A stretch of 64,000 nucleotides of DNA from Tenebrio molitor (lineage: Eukaryota; Arthropoda; Insecta; Coleoptera; Tenebrionidae): assembly GCF_963966145.1 (NCBI RefSeq), contig NC_091046.1, forward strand, positions 26,226,001 through 26,290,000, read 5' to 3'. Shown here piece after piece: positions 44,561 to 55,786 of the stretch. Position 1 is the stretch's first letter; every line of letters begins with the position of its first letter. The notes below the pieces were generated by a model. The model was given only the letters and a program-made list of their open reading frames with translations, was not told the origin of the DNA and made no database searches. The position numbers were made by a program, and so were the translations under genes.

Positions 44561-44599
44561 ATCGTTCTCAGCAATAAGTGCTGTACACTTGTGGGAGTA

Positions 44600-44905
44600 T
44601 ATTCCTAAAATGAAAAACTACAAGTAACTATTATACAAAGCAACTGATCATTACTCCCCAATTCTGAAATGAAAATTATATTATTATATTTTTTAGTGTG
44701 ATAATATGCAAAGCATTTCAAGTGAGCAAATTTTCATGTAAGGACTCGTCTTCTTTTTTGGGGACACCTGTATATTTGTTTTCTTATAATTTTCTGAAAT
44801 ATCAGCAATTTCAACAAATCAGTCGTCTTCATCTGTTAATAAAGGTGTCACGCCAAGATCATGTCTCTGCGATGTAGAGGGTTCATCTATCTGTGCTGTG
44901 GAGGC
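44600..44905. other. Unannotated
   Basis: No gene or repeat recognised. Confidence 0.35.
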
Positions 44906-44908
44906 TGT

Positions 44909-45850
44909 TTAACAAAAAACATAGGATTCTTCATCGTTAGAATTTTCTCCAAAACTCTCATCTGAGGAAGCTATATTTACAACAAACTCAAATTCCTCTA
45001 AAGCCTCATCTAGCATTATCTTTCGGGTGATATAGTCGTCCTCTACTTTTGCTACGTGGCGACAAATGCCCGCCCAATTGTCGGCAGTCATTTCTGAAAA
45101 TCGCATTCTCACTAGCTGGTCAACGGGGTGTCACGTGCAGCAACCCAATTTTTTACTGAGGCCCATATCTTTTTTATGGGATTCAGCTCTCGATGGTAGG
45201 GCTGTAATCTCAAAATTTCATGATCATATTATGCCATGAGTAAATCCAATTTGTATATTCGATGTTGACTTTTATGTTCCTTCATCCTGTTGTACCACTC
45301 AGGGTTAATTAAATTTGAATCTACTTCTTTTCTAAGCACAAAAGCATTTCTACTTTCGGGGTCGTTGAAGACGGTTCCTTTATTTCTCGAATATTGTGGT
45401 AGGTAGCACTATCTACTACTAAAACTGAATTTGGGGGAAGATTTGGAATTAATTGGGATTTTAACCATGTTTGAAAATGCTCCCAATTCATCTCGTTGTG
45501 ATAGTCATCAGATTTTGTTCCTATGTAAGATAAAAACAAAAAAAATATAAGTATGTAACACTTAAATAACAAGTATACCCGACTTAAATATAAAGAGACC
45601 ATTTGCTACAAATTCCATTTTATTTCGTGCATGGCCAATAATAAATCAATCGTTTGCCCTTTGCAACGGGTTTATGAAGTTCTTTATTGCTTCGGTCAGT
45701 CCGTTCGTAGCCAGTAGTATGGAATGCGTGAATATATGTTTCGTCAGTGTATACAATATTTCTGTTTTCCTGTCGATATTCCATTAGTTTTTTTCAATTG
45801 CGATCTTTTCGAACGCATCCATTAATCTTTTCCTGTTATCTGTAGTTTTT
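44909..45850 (-). pseudogene. Sailor-like DDE transposase pseudogene (3)
   Basis: Shows VYTDETYIHAFHTTGYERTD (first Asp), KPVAKGKRLIIIGHARNKME, DYHNEMNWEHFQTWLKSQLI and VLVVDSATYHN (second Asp). LQPYHRELNPIKKIW carries Lys where the catalytic Glu belongs. The C-terminal block (FSEMTADNWAGICRHVAKVE) and an acidic tail follow. It gives the domain order missing from the 2785-4077 gene. Stops and frameshifts throughout. Confidence 0.7.
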
Positions 45851-45854
45851 TTCT

Positions 45855-46725
45855 CCACGACCGTTAGTGAATATAATAAATAAATAAGTAATAAATAAAT
45901 TAATAATAGAAACTGTTTTCAAAGATAACTGTTTATTTATTTTTGAATTAAAATTAAAAAAAAATTCAGAAAAAAAACCTCTTCAAAAAATCATAAAATT
46001 AACCCCTGTTGCCATTTAAAAAAATTCAAGTTAGCCTTGTATCTCGAAAACAAATGAAGGTATAAAACTAAAAAAATTGGAAAGAATAGAATTTAAATGC
46101 TCTTAACTCCTTATCAATTCTCAAGGATTTCCGAGAAACCATTCTCGAGATATTTAACTGTTGCCATATTTTGTAGCGACCCTGTATAATAATTACCTTC
46201 TAAGACTGTGACCACTATACTCATGTGGATATGTCATGCCAAGATATTTAGCAATGTCACTAGGTGTTTTTCCAAAGATATTAATCTCGACTGGTTGGGT
46301 AGAACACTTTCCATTTCGATAAATCGCTCATGTTTTGTATGTGAAGGTCTAGGGAGACATATCTTCTATATATTTTTGATGTCTTGATCTCTTCCATCAA
46401 TGACAAAAGTTAAGGGTTTATTAGTTTTCGTGTCAGGTACTTTCACTACCGTAGATGTGGGTGACTTGGGACGATTTTGACTTTCAACTTATGATTTCTA
46501 AAAAACCGTGAAACTTTTTCAACTTCAAAAAATTGCACATTATGCCAAATAATCAGGACTATCGGTTGGCATAGTCAAAATGCGTTAAAATCACTTTGTT
46601 AAATAAAAAAACAAATAAAATACGCCTGTCTCAGGTCACCCACCACTTTGGGTTCAGAAACCTAACAGAATTTTAACTGTCCGATCAATCTAGTTAACAG
46701 ACCAGTTATAGTATTTAACATTACT
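45855..46725. other. Unannotated, one mariner-type end
   Basis: The minus-strand word CAGGGTCGCTACAAAATATG at about 46190 is preceded by TA and looks like a mariner-type terminus, but no partner was found. The rest is AT-rich with no gene. Confidence 0.35.
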
Positions 46726-46727
46726 AG

Positions 46728-46825
46728 CATGGTAAAAAGGGTTTTTACTGGCGACAGAAGGATATGACTGGAGAGCCGAAGGCGAGCCAGTCATCTTCTG
46801 AAGCCAGTAAAACCCGTTACCATGC
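46728..46825. repeat. Imperfect palindrome with GC-rich centre (6)
   Basis: Arms GCATGGTAAAAAGGGTTTTT / AAAACCCGTTACCATGC, then ACTGGC / GCCAGT and TGACTGG / CCAGTCA, with centre GAGCCGAAGGCGAG. It lies 48 bases left of the mariner-like element. Confidence 0.85.
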
Positions 46826-47174
46826 GTGTATTGTCGAAAATTGTATTTGTTCCTCACTTGTAAACAATTATACCGTATGTTTCAAAAAATTTCTGGTCAA
46901 GTAGGTTCTGAAAAACAAAAGCATTAAAAACGTATGGCGTAACTTGAATAATCCAGGCGTAAATGTGATTATCACAATAATTGTTTTGAACGAACTGTCA
47001 TAAAATGACAATTTTGGGGAAAGTTTGCAAACGGTTCTTTTCCTATGATTCTAGGAGAATTGGCGCCATAATTCGACGTACGAGACCGCGCAGTTCTATC
47101 CCGTCCACCGCCGTTTGTCTTCGTCGTCGAATTGTCGTATACTGTACGTAGAGGGGTAGAGGACTAAAGTTAGG

Positions 47175-49412
47175 TTATGTACCCAAATCAGAAATCAACA
47201 AATAAATCCGCGCAATATGTGTAAACAAGCAATGTACTAACAATAAAATAAAATGTTGAAAGTGGTAGCCTTGAGCTTCGATGCACATTGTTACACGTCT
47301 CTTCATGTTCTCAAAAACACGAACCAGTGTCTCAGGAGTAACTCGCTCGCATTCTTCCCTAAGGCTAGGGCCACACTAGAGACTTTTCATCGGCCGACAA
47401 TTTAGTTGGTTCTTAATAAGTATGAGAACTTATGTGAGTGCGCACACTAAAACGATTGTAGTCGGCCGACAGATTGATCGAAAAATAGTTGGAATTCCCA
47501 TTCAACAAGAAAGTTGGCCAACTATTGATAGAGCATGGTGTACAATACGAGTGCGCACATTCACCGACTATCCAGTCGGTGATCCACACATATTAGGCGT
47601 TCAGTGGCTCTCTGCAGTGCAAAATTTTCAATTTTTAATTTATGATTATGAAAGTAATAAAATATATTGAACCAAAGGATATTTTAAACCTATGTCAAAT
47701 CTCATATGTATTTAATTAATATCGGGTAAGATTTATTAAGATACCAACAAAAGTAGGAAATATTCCAGCAAAAAATGAGACGTGCTTTATTATTTCAATA
47801 TCTATAATTCAGAATTAAACTAGATTCCTTTCCACATATTTTTATGCGTTAATGCGCTACTATGAACTATGACAATAACAGTTAATAATTATTCGTTATT
47901 TTTGTTCATTACAAAAGTGAAAAAAGACCATGAATTCGAATGAACTTTCAAATTTTATTAGGACCCCTCATAAAGTTTACATTTTTGTGTTTTTTTTTTA
48001 CTTTCTCCTTTATTGCCCCGACACGTTTTTTTAAACCACCTTTGTAATCCATTTTTCATTGCTGTCTTCTCCGCCTTCGCATTACCCTTATTCCTTAATT
48101 AATGACTCGTTATTAGAATTGAAGAAATTGAAAAAAGACCAGCTTTATGTAGTAAATCAGCAGTGAGTCCTGGCACAGTGCAAAAATTTTGATTTTTAAT
48201 TTATGATTATCAAAGGTATTCAATATGTTGAACTAAAGGATATCTTTATCCTATGTCAGATGTCATATTTAATTAAAATCGCATTGATTTTATCAACTGT
48301 GCATAAGCAGTCGGCCGATTAATAGTCGGCTGTCTGCGCACCAACGCCACCAACAGCCAACCAAACAGTTTAGTTTGCCTGGTGTGCGCGGAAGCTACCC
48401 AATCGGACTAAATTATCCGCCAATTATTTAGTCTGTAGTGTGGCCCTAGCCTAATTCTGATTTTCAAATCATCGATTGTATGGACAGGTTCCTTGAAAAT
48501 GGTGTTCTTTAAGTGGGGAAACATGTAATAATCGAGCGGCGTAAGATCTGGCGATCTTGCAGGCCAAAGATCTCGACTGATCAACCTATCGCCAAAAAAT
48601 TGCCGCAAATAACGAAGAGTCTCTCGTGCTGTATGGGCTGTAGCCCCGTCTTGTTGAAAGTACCCATGAGTCAATTCATCATCGTGGAGTTGATTAATGA
48701 AAACATCAAGAATGTTGTTCCGGTACCTTTCAGCTGTTACTGAATCTTCAAAAAAGATGGGTCCAATCAATCTTCGTCGGGACATACCAACCCATACTCC
48801 AATTTTCAGAGGATGCAGTGGTGTTTCACGAAAGAAATGTCGGTTATCTGCACTCCACATTCTCATTGTTTGGGAGTTTATGAAGCCAGTTAGGTGAAAC
48901 CATGCTTCGTCTGAGTAGAAGGTAAGGTCAAGAGTCTCATCATTATTTATAAAATTGTTAAACCAATTGCAATAAGCAACCTTTTGATTATAATCAGGTG
49001 GCAGCAGTTCTTGATAAACCTGGACTTTGTAGGGGTACAAGCCAAGATCCTTTCGAACAATCCTCTGACATGTTGACACTGATAGCTCAGTCTGCTGCGA
49101 CAGTCGTCGGAGAGATAATTGGGGTTCGTCTTCCATTCGGTGTTGGACATTCTGAATATTTTCTTCAGTACGAACCTTCGGTCGACTACTTTCAGGCTTC
49201 CGCTGAACACTGCCACTGTCTCGAAATGTGCGAACTGTGTACCTCAAGGTCTCGGAAAATTGTTCATAAAGAACAGCAACATTTGGAAATTTTTCGGTGA
49301 ATTCTTGAAAAGCCGGTGCCATTTGATATACCCACGTTCCATTTTCATCTTGCTGGCCATTGCGGAAGTAAGATTCAATCATAAAAATCTTTTGTTCTGG
49401 AGTAAAAACCAT
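47175..49412 (-). CDS. mariner-like transposase, open except for one insertion
   Basis: From ATG 49412: MVFTPEQKIFMIESYFRNGQ, paired helix-turn-helix region (LSLRRLSQQTELSVSTCQRI), first Asp in TFYSDEAWFHLTGF, second in YFQQDGATAHTA. The third is in WPARSPDLTPLDYYMFPHLK, with 38 residues between the last two Asps. The frame is cut at 48452. Removing 47363-48451 and one TAA copy joins DLKIRI to REECERVTPETLVRVFENMK and runs to TAA 47177-47175, giving a 381-aa protein with no other defect. Related N-terminal and central fragments are at 63059-63202 and 58615-58775. Confidence 0.8.
47363..48451. mobile_element. PIF/Harbinger-type MITE, 1,089 bp, TAA target
   Basis: Inverted ends GGCTAGGGCCACACTA with exact TAA at 47360-47362 and 48452-48454. 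A 3-bp TAA/TWA duplication is the PIF/Harbinger hallmark. The subterminal regions carry TCGGCCGAC and GTGCGCAC words. The interior holds an approximately 108-bp direct repeat. No transposase; the open frame at 47422-47670 has no motif. Confidence 0.85.
47615..48283 (+). repeat. Internal direct repeat of the Harbinger-type MITE
   Basis: 47615-47722 and 48177-48283 are about 85% alike by eye, each with TTTTTAATTTATGATTAT, then AAAGGATAT and CCTATGTCA. They bracket about 450 bases. Confidence 0.75.
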
Positions 49413-49569
49413 TTTCAGAGATTGAATTTTGCGAACAAAATTATAATGGCGATTAATGCCGTTTTTGACAGTTCAATTATTATTTGACAAGCTAAGCCAT
49501 ACGTTTTTAATGCTTTTGTTTTTCATGACCTACTTGACCAGAAATTTTTTGAAACATACGGTACAAACT

Positions 49570-49940
49570 ATTAAAAATTCCGGTATTTGAAAAAAAAATC
49601 GTATGAGCTTTACACGCACATCACTCATATAAGCACGGGTGTAAAATTTTACATGTTAGCCAGTTAAGAGACATTTCAAGGTGAATACAGTGACTTGATA
49701 AACGGATGTTTAGAAGTAGGGAACAAATAAAATATCTTTCTTGAAACTGGCCCTAAGTGATATTAATAAAAGTGTAGTAAATGTTAGTGTGACGTGGCTA
49801 GCGAATGCTTTTGCTCGTTTTAGGAAGCTTTTGTTTGACGATATTAGGATTTTGCTTCTTTTACTTTAATAAAATTTAGCATTTACTTGAAATAGTAAGC
49901 AATTGCTAAGATAAATTACATTCTGCTTCATGTCATATTA
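49570..49940. other. Unannotated
   Basis: AT-rich, no gene seen. Confidence 0.35.
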
Positions 49941-49943
49941 GTA

Positions 49944-51000
49944 GTGATAAATGGGCTGTTAAAGCACAATAAAAGTATGTTCCATGCACCAAGAAACCGT
50001 AAATTTTACAAAGAAAGAAAAGACAATACCATTAGAAGAGAAGATTATGTGAAATTGGTTCATTTCCAAGATGAAAGTGTTCAGTGGATTGATGAACATT
50101 TTCTTGGGAATGACGATGAAGAAACGCGTGTGGTGCTTTATCTTCGGTGATGAAAATGAAAATATTGTGGCTGATCCAGGTATAAAAAATAAAATTATTC
50201 AAAGAGAAATAAATAGTGTTAAAAGATTAATAGGCTTTCAAACTGGGAGTAAGTCAACCAACTGTATCGAACGTTGTAAAATATGTCACCGGAAAAATTA
50301 TAGACAAGGCTCCACTTTGGATACATTTTCCCCAAAATGCCGTTGAACTTCAAGTGACAAAAGAAAAGTGTCAAAATAAATACAATTTTCCAACGGCAAT
50401 AGATGCTCTTGATTGCACGCATATTCAAATAAAGAAAATCCATACAAAACCTCATGGAACTGAATATCTGAATAGAAAAATCTGTCAACCATAAATGTGC
50501 AAGCAGCATGTGATGCTAATGAGGTTTTTACAAGTGTTGATACGCAATGGCCAGGATTTGTCCATGACAACAGAATTTGGAAAAATAGTAGCATAATATG
50601 TCGAAGTTTAAGGGTATCAGAAAAAGCAGTCTTGTTAACTGATTGTGGATATGGCATTAAAAAATGTTTGATAACTCCGTTTAGACAACCTGCAATACCA
50701 GAAGAGCATGCTTATAATGATCTTTTGAAAAAAGAGCGGGTTATCATTGAAAGATGTTTGATTAGGTGAAACACAGACTTCCTATATTAGAAAACACTGT
50801 CAGATTAGAAACGGAACATGTCCCTTTAATTACTATCGCATGCTTTGTTTTCCATAATGTCAGCAAATATTTGCAAGATGAAGACTTTCAGTTCCATCCA
50901 GAAGTAGCACATGATGATCTTGAGAGCGAACCTGACCAAAGAGAGCCAAACATAGTATACATTCGTGTTGCAGGGCAAAGGAAACGACATCAACTAGCGT
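49944..51000 (+). pseudogene. PIF/Harbinger transposase pseudogene (HARBI1-like)
   Basis: DDE_4-type nuclease remnants in order: an N-terminal KDNTIRREDYVKLVHFQDES, then after frameshifts SQPTVSNVVKYVTGKIIDKA. PTAIDALDCTHIQIKK (first Asp) and QAACDANEVFTSVDTQWPGF, VHDNRIWKNS (second Asp) follow. LLTDCGYGIKKCLITPFRQP, KKERVIIERC, KHRLPILENTVRLE and FVFHNVSKYLQDEDF finish the order. At least three frame breaks, including one at 50120-50150 and a TGA at about 50769. Confidence 0.75.
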
Positions 51001-51063
51001 TTTTAAAAATTGAAGACTTGAATTTTGTTCCAACGTTACACGCGTTGTTTATTTTTATTGTTT

Positions 51064-51310
51064 TCGATTTGTCTGTTTCCGATGGCAGAATTAAAAAGGA
51101 AGTCACAATATGTTCGTGGGTTTGTGGATGAATAAAAGTTTCCACAGTGCTTATCACATTTTCTGCTAAATTTTTCGTTAAACGAAAATGTTTTTCGAGA
51201 CAATGTTCAGTTATATGTTTAAAAGGATTTTGCCCGTGATAAAACTGTTTCCTTCGCCTCCTTTCAAAATCTTCAAAAAGTACAAACATTTCTTGTTTGT
51301 CATCACTCAT
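51064..51310 (-). pseudogene. Harbinger-type N-terminal fragment in opposite orientation
   Basis: From ATG 51310: DDKQEMFVLFEDFERRRRKQ, then NPFKHITEHCLEKHFRLTKN and LAENVISTVETFIHP, which resembles HARBI1 N-termini. It converges on the plus-strand copy, so the two fragments are from separate insertions or an inversion. Confidence 0.5.
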
Positions 51311-51369
51311 CAGTCATAATTTTTTAGCACAATACCTTGTCAGAAGTATTAACAGAATCGTCATATTGA

Positions 51370-51966
51370 TTGGCAACGCACATCAGTGCCCATGTAAGTT
51401 CCAAAGTCGCGCGCCCAAGATTTCATAATTCAAGAATACAAAAACCAAAATTTATACGAGAACTAGAAATTGAAGAATGGACCCTAAGGGTCGGTGTCGG
51501 GGCTGGGTGGGTTGGACCAGTGGCCTTGATCGGCGATGGTGACGGGTCCAGGTGGAGGAAACGGCGTCTTTACTTCTCGCCCCCGGTGCTGGTGTTCTAG
51601 ATGGCGAGGCGTGCTCGCCACAAAATGGCGTAGTTGTTTCGTTCGAGGAGATACGGAGTTTCTACTTACAGTTTCGGTACTGGTGACCCCCTCAATCCGC
51701 TCAAGTGTCCCAGGGTTGATCTGCACGACGGCGGTGACGCAAAGCATTTTCCGGGTAAGTCACGGTTGTCCTGGGACACTAGTTCGCGGCGGGTCTACCG
51801 TTGCTGTTCGTTCTCCTGACGGTGTTCGAATGAGCGCTCTCTGTCTCCCCAAGCCGACTTGTCATTCTCATTAGTTTGACTTTTTAACGCCGCCATTGTC
51901 GTACACGTCCTTCCCTTATGAAACGATGGACTGAGCCGTCGTCTGTTCTACTGTTCTAGTTTAAAT
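51370..51966 (-). other. GC-rich block with open frames, possible retroelement 5' part or host exon
   Basis: Much more GC-rich than its surroundings. Minus strand: an ATG near 51894 opens MAALKSQTNENDKSAWGDRE and stops after about 33 codons. The downstream frame 51747-51484 encodes a Ser/Arg/Pro-rich segment (RGREVKTPFPPPGPVTIADQ). No domain recognised. It could be an LTR with the start of gag, by analogy with the 29.1-30.0 kb block. Confidence 0.25.
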
Positions 51967-51981
51967 CACTCTCTATTTAAT

Positions 51982-52217
51982 AATCGAATGCAGGTTTTCA
52001 CGGCCGTTGTCAATAGGGTTATTGTTTTCCGGGTTGTGCCGCGGTCGTCTGGATTGCTGGGTAGCTGACGTTTCAATAGCCATGCTGCTATCTTCTTCGG
52101 AGCTTGTAAATAAACCAGTTTATTTACAAGCTCCGAAGAAGATAGCAGCATGGCTATTGAAACGTCAGCTACCCAGCAATCCAGACGACCGCGGCACAAC
52201 CCGGAAAACAATAACCC
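51982..52217. mobile_element. Penelope-like insertion forming a near-perfect palindrome
   Basis: A 236-bp insertion flanked by exact 15-bp direct repeats CACTCTCTATTTAAT (51967-51981 and 52218-52232). Most of it is two arms of about 100 bases that pair almost without mismatch around TTGTAAATAAAC / GTTTATTTACAA. Each arm reads ATGGCTATTGAAACGTCAGC, matching the conserved ETSA tract I associate with Penelope-like or similar elements. A long target duplication and inverted partial copies suit target-primed reverse transcription with a template switch. Confidence 0.75.
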
Positions 52218-52239
52218 CACTCTCTATTTAATTCACTAT

Positions 52240-52385
52240 ATCCGAAAGTTTGTTATAAGCGGATTCGATATAACCGGTAAAAATTACATTGAGCTTATGG
52301 AAAAATTTTCGTTGCTTGAATATAGTATGTTATAATAGCCACAAACAGGTTCGCTATAACCGGACTTTGCTGTAATTTGACAACT
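52240..52385. repeat. Tigger-like TATAACCGG repeats
   Basis: Words TTATAAGCGGATTC, TATAACCGG and CGCTATAACCGGACT resemble terminal repeats of pogo/Tigger MITEs. The ends could not be fixed. Confidence 0.35.
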
Positions 52386-52489
52386 GTCAGTGATAAAAAG
52401 TCTACCAACCGTTACTAGACAGGATATACCGTGAGGATACCTGACCTGACCTGACTTGACCTGACTTCCATTTTGAAAAATCCAAGAGT

Positions 52490-52870
52490 CATCCAAATAG
52501 ACAAAAGTGGGAGGATTTGGGGAATTACAAAACTGTAGATATTTTCTTAAGAACGCAATCTTTAAAGATTTTATCCCACTAGTATTACATAAAATTGGCC
52601 GACCATTCACTTTTTTAAATTTGTAGCCCATAGATTTTATTATTCGGTTTAATGTAGTTTTTCCTCCCGTATACCTACTCTAATTCTAATTTTGCGTAAT
52701 TTAAAAGATCACTTATAGTAAAATATTATTTTTTTTTGTGGTAGTCATAGATTTTCTTAGAAAGTTCTTCCTTTAAAAAGTGCATGTTGTAGTAACACTG
52801 ACCGCTTTCATGCCTTTTCATAATATCAAAAACGTGGTTGGAGCATATCTATCGTAAATATTAAGAAAAA
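52490..52870 (-). pseudogene. Sailor-like DDE transposase pseudogene (4), N-terminal half
   Basis: Reads FLKEELSKKIYDYHKKK, then GGKTTLNRIIKSMGYKFKKV, FLRKYLQFCNSPNPPTFVYL and DDSWIFQNGS with the first catalytic Asp. It stops abruptly near 52480, where an unrelated CTGACCTGACCTGACTTGAC simple repeat follows on the left. Confidence 0.65.
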
Positions 52871-52874
52871 TTAA

Positions 52875-55330
52875 TTAAAATGTACCTAGTTAAACTATTT
52901 CATATTTAATATAAATTAAGTACCTAAATATTATTAAAAGGATGTCTTGATTTTTATGAATAATACATAGGTATCAATTAATATGTATACTTTTTTTTTT
53001 GGTAGCCTTTCCCCTTTCACCACTCCTGGCCTATCAGGTACCTTGCGGTCGGCTTGTTTTTTTTTCTCTCTTTTTTCCTTAGGTGGTGCTCCGGGGTGAC
53101 ATTTTGGTCTGAATTAAAGCAGTCGTATTTGGAGGCAAAACATTTTTCAGAATTTTTCCGTTGTCACTGATCAGTTCCTTTCCATCGCAGTAGCTAGATG
53201 CATTACCAATAAGCAATTTGAAACCGGTTTAATATACAGTTTTTCCATGAAATACGATAACGTGATGAAATCCGGATTACAAAATCAACAAAAATTCGGA
53301 CTACAAAGTACACAGCCGATGCAAAAACCCAATCCGGTTTATGGGATTATCGCAGGTTCCGATTATCGAGTCATTACGAGGACTGTATTGAATTTATTAG
53401 CGTGTGTTGCCTGTTGCACTTTTGATAACCGCATTCATATGCTTAGGCCTGCTTCTAATTAAAATTTGGATGACATGATGTGGAATCGAAAAGAAAAAAT
53501 CTATATAAACAAATCAATTTTTAATTTTAAACTCAATCTTCATGGTGCACTCGAGATTATTTCTCAAATGAGAACGGTATAATTAAAATAGTACCGTCAC
53601 TCGAGATCGCACAGTTTGGTTTTTCTTCACTTTAATGAATCAGCGAAAGTATAGCTGATTTGAGTTGTGTTTAGACCCAGGGTCGATTTTCGAAGAGCAA
53701 GCAACCCGTGAATCACCTGGCCTTGTGTTTATCAACAGACTTGTGTATATTTAAACACGATTTTAACATCGAGTAACTTGACTACAAGGATTTGTTTGCT
53801 TGAAAAACCTTGAAATTGACAATTCTTTGAATAAGTCTTGATTTTCTTTACTTTATACCACTGTAAGAGTTTTGCATAGACAGCTTCATATTTGTGGCGC
53901 TCAGGGGCAGAGTGACCTAAGTGAAAATACATAGTTTTGAGATAAATGAGAATAAAGAATTTACCCAAAAACAACATACTTTTATCGTTTCAAGATACTG
54001 TTGCGTTACACTTGGTTCACTAAGACGGAGACTCATTTAGTCGAACTGAACTGCCGGGTGTGATGCTTGGGTGGAATATGATTCCTTCTGGTGCGTCACA
54101 GAGCGGTAGTCGAGGGTTTGGGTCGCCATCTATCGGTGATTGCTGATGCTGGTGGAAGTTCCATTGGGATCGTCTAAGGCTGGTAGGCAGTAGCTGGTGA
54201 TGCCATCTTTAGGCGATCGTTGGGAAATCTGCCGATAGATCTATTGGTGGTTGTGATGTATTGTTGGTTGCAGTGACTGGCTTCCAACAGGTCGCTACAA
54301 TACAGTTTTTGTTCATCACTTATTAATTTTAAACATAACTTACAACCTACAATTAAACTAACATAACAAAAAAAAAAACAAGTCTTCTAATAAAAAAAAA
54401 AACAGTTGGATAACTTTTCTGTCAACAGTTATATCAGTGAAAAATTATAATTTAACAGTTGGGTCACTCATCGCCATCTTCTTCTGCAATATCTGCCTGT
54501 TCCATTAGTTTTCAAATTCGTATAGAATTGATGAGCATTGGAAGTAATGTATGGAAGAAGACTCTGGAGGTCGTTATGCTGGAGTTTTTCATTTGGTCGT
54601 CCAGCAGGATACAGCTCGTCCAATTGAAAATTGTTTGCCTTCATTACTGTAGCTTAAATTATTCTTTTGTTACATTTACATTAAAAAATGGAACATCTTC
54701 AATGCTCGAGTATTTAAATTTTTTTATAGTAATGTGTAAGTTTTTTTTTAACAGCGTTTAAGAAAAACTATGGCAACTACACCGGACTTACCCAATTGGT
54801 TGTGGAATTGATATCATTCTTTCAGTGAATATCCAACAAGAAAGCATATTCATTCTTTAATAATAATCGTAGAGTAAAGGAATTCTAAGTGCAAGAAAAA
54901 CATATTGTTAAAATGTAACGTTCAGACTTGAGTATGAAAAGTTATAAAATCTTCTTACCAACAGAAAAAAGGAAGCAAAGACGTATATGTAGAATGACTC
55001 AAAATACAATGGCTCAAGTTTAAAACTGATTTGTAATTTAACTTTTCAGACGACCACTGTGAAATATGGCACATTTCACACGATTTTTCCTTAGTGAAAA
55101 TTTAAAATTGCAAACGATTTCAACACGAACACGAACGAACAGCCTAACCGTGTACAATGAAAATTTGAGAAATCTGATTGGCCGATGTGTGTTTTTATAT
55201 TGTACACGGGCCGATGATTAACGATGTCTATCTCCGCGCAACGGCATAATTATTTTGTCTGCAGCTCTGTCGAATAATATTTGAAGTTTGAAGGGATGCC
55301 TTTAGCGTTTTTTTTTTGTGGTCGTCGGAA
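52875..55330. other. Unannotated interval
   Basis: No gene recognised. 53235-53390 has pogo-like ends (TA-CAGTTTTTCC and, inverted, TA-CAGTCCTCG with CGATAATCGGA words), possibly a small MITE. 54050-54300 is GC-richer with repeated GCCATCTATCGGTGA / GCCATCTTTAGGCGA words. The open frame 54459-54761 has no motif. Confidence 0.35.
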
Positions 55331-55333
55331 AAA

Positions 55334-55464
55334 TATCGTGTATACCACGTCTTGAAAATTCGATTTCACACTCGTTTGCTTAAGCCACGCGCCTACGGCT
55401 TGTGGCTCAATTCCGCAAACTCGTGTGAAATCTTTCATTTTCAACTCTTGATATACAATATACC
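55334..55464. repeat. Imperfect palindrome with GC-rich centre (7)
   Basis: Inner arms GATTTCACACTCGTTTGC / GCAAACTCGTGTGAAATC and AGCCAC / GTGGCT, centre GCGCCTACGGC. Looser outer pairing reaches TATACC on both sides. Confidence 0.85.
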
Positions 55465-55786
55465 ATTACATATTAATAACCATATTTTTCACAGTTGTCA
55501 CTCTGACACAATGCACGTGTTTCACAACTAACTTATTATCAGGATACACTAAACGTCCTGTTCAATATCTACCTTCCGTATACATCTGTGTTCCAATAAA
55601 ACTAACAAGAGACAACACAAAATCGTGCAGAATCTTCTTTTTTAAGAATACGCTTTAGATTTAGAAGGAAAATAATAAACCTCGAAAGAAGAACTGGAAA
55701 ACTAAACATGCTTCACTCAACAAAGTTAACAACGGATTAAAATTAAAAAAAAGATTAAGATTAAACTAAAAAAAAAACAATTAAAA
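55465..55786. other. Unannotated
   Basis: AT-rich, nothing recognised. Confidence 0.35.

Larger units (their letters stand above)
46873..49561. mobile_element. mariner-like element (about DD38D) with nested insertion
   Basis: TIRs of about 85 bp begin CCGTATGTTTCAAAAAATTT at both ends, with few differences (for example GTTCTG against GTCATG). TA flanks are at 46871-46872 and 49562-49563. Length is 2,689 bp, or about 1.6 kb without the 1,089-bp insertion at 47363-48451. Highly similar TIRs and an otherwise open transposase suggest a recent element. Confidence 0.9.

Noticed and set aside
48513..49487. Several plus-strand open frames opposite the mariner-like transposase
   Set aside because: They are mirror frames of a clearly recognised minus-strand transposase.
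51536..51874. 112-codon plus-strand frame in the GC-rich block
   Set aside because: GC-rich DNA lacks stops in several frames at once; no motif supports this one over the minus-strand frames.
54050..54300. Possible structured RNA gene in a GC-richer patch
   Set aside because: Only short similar words repeat; I could not fold a convincing cloverleaf or find promoter boxes.
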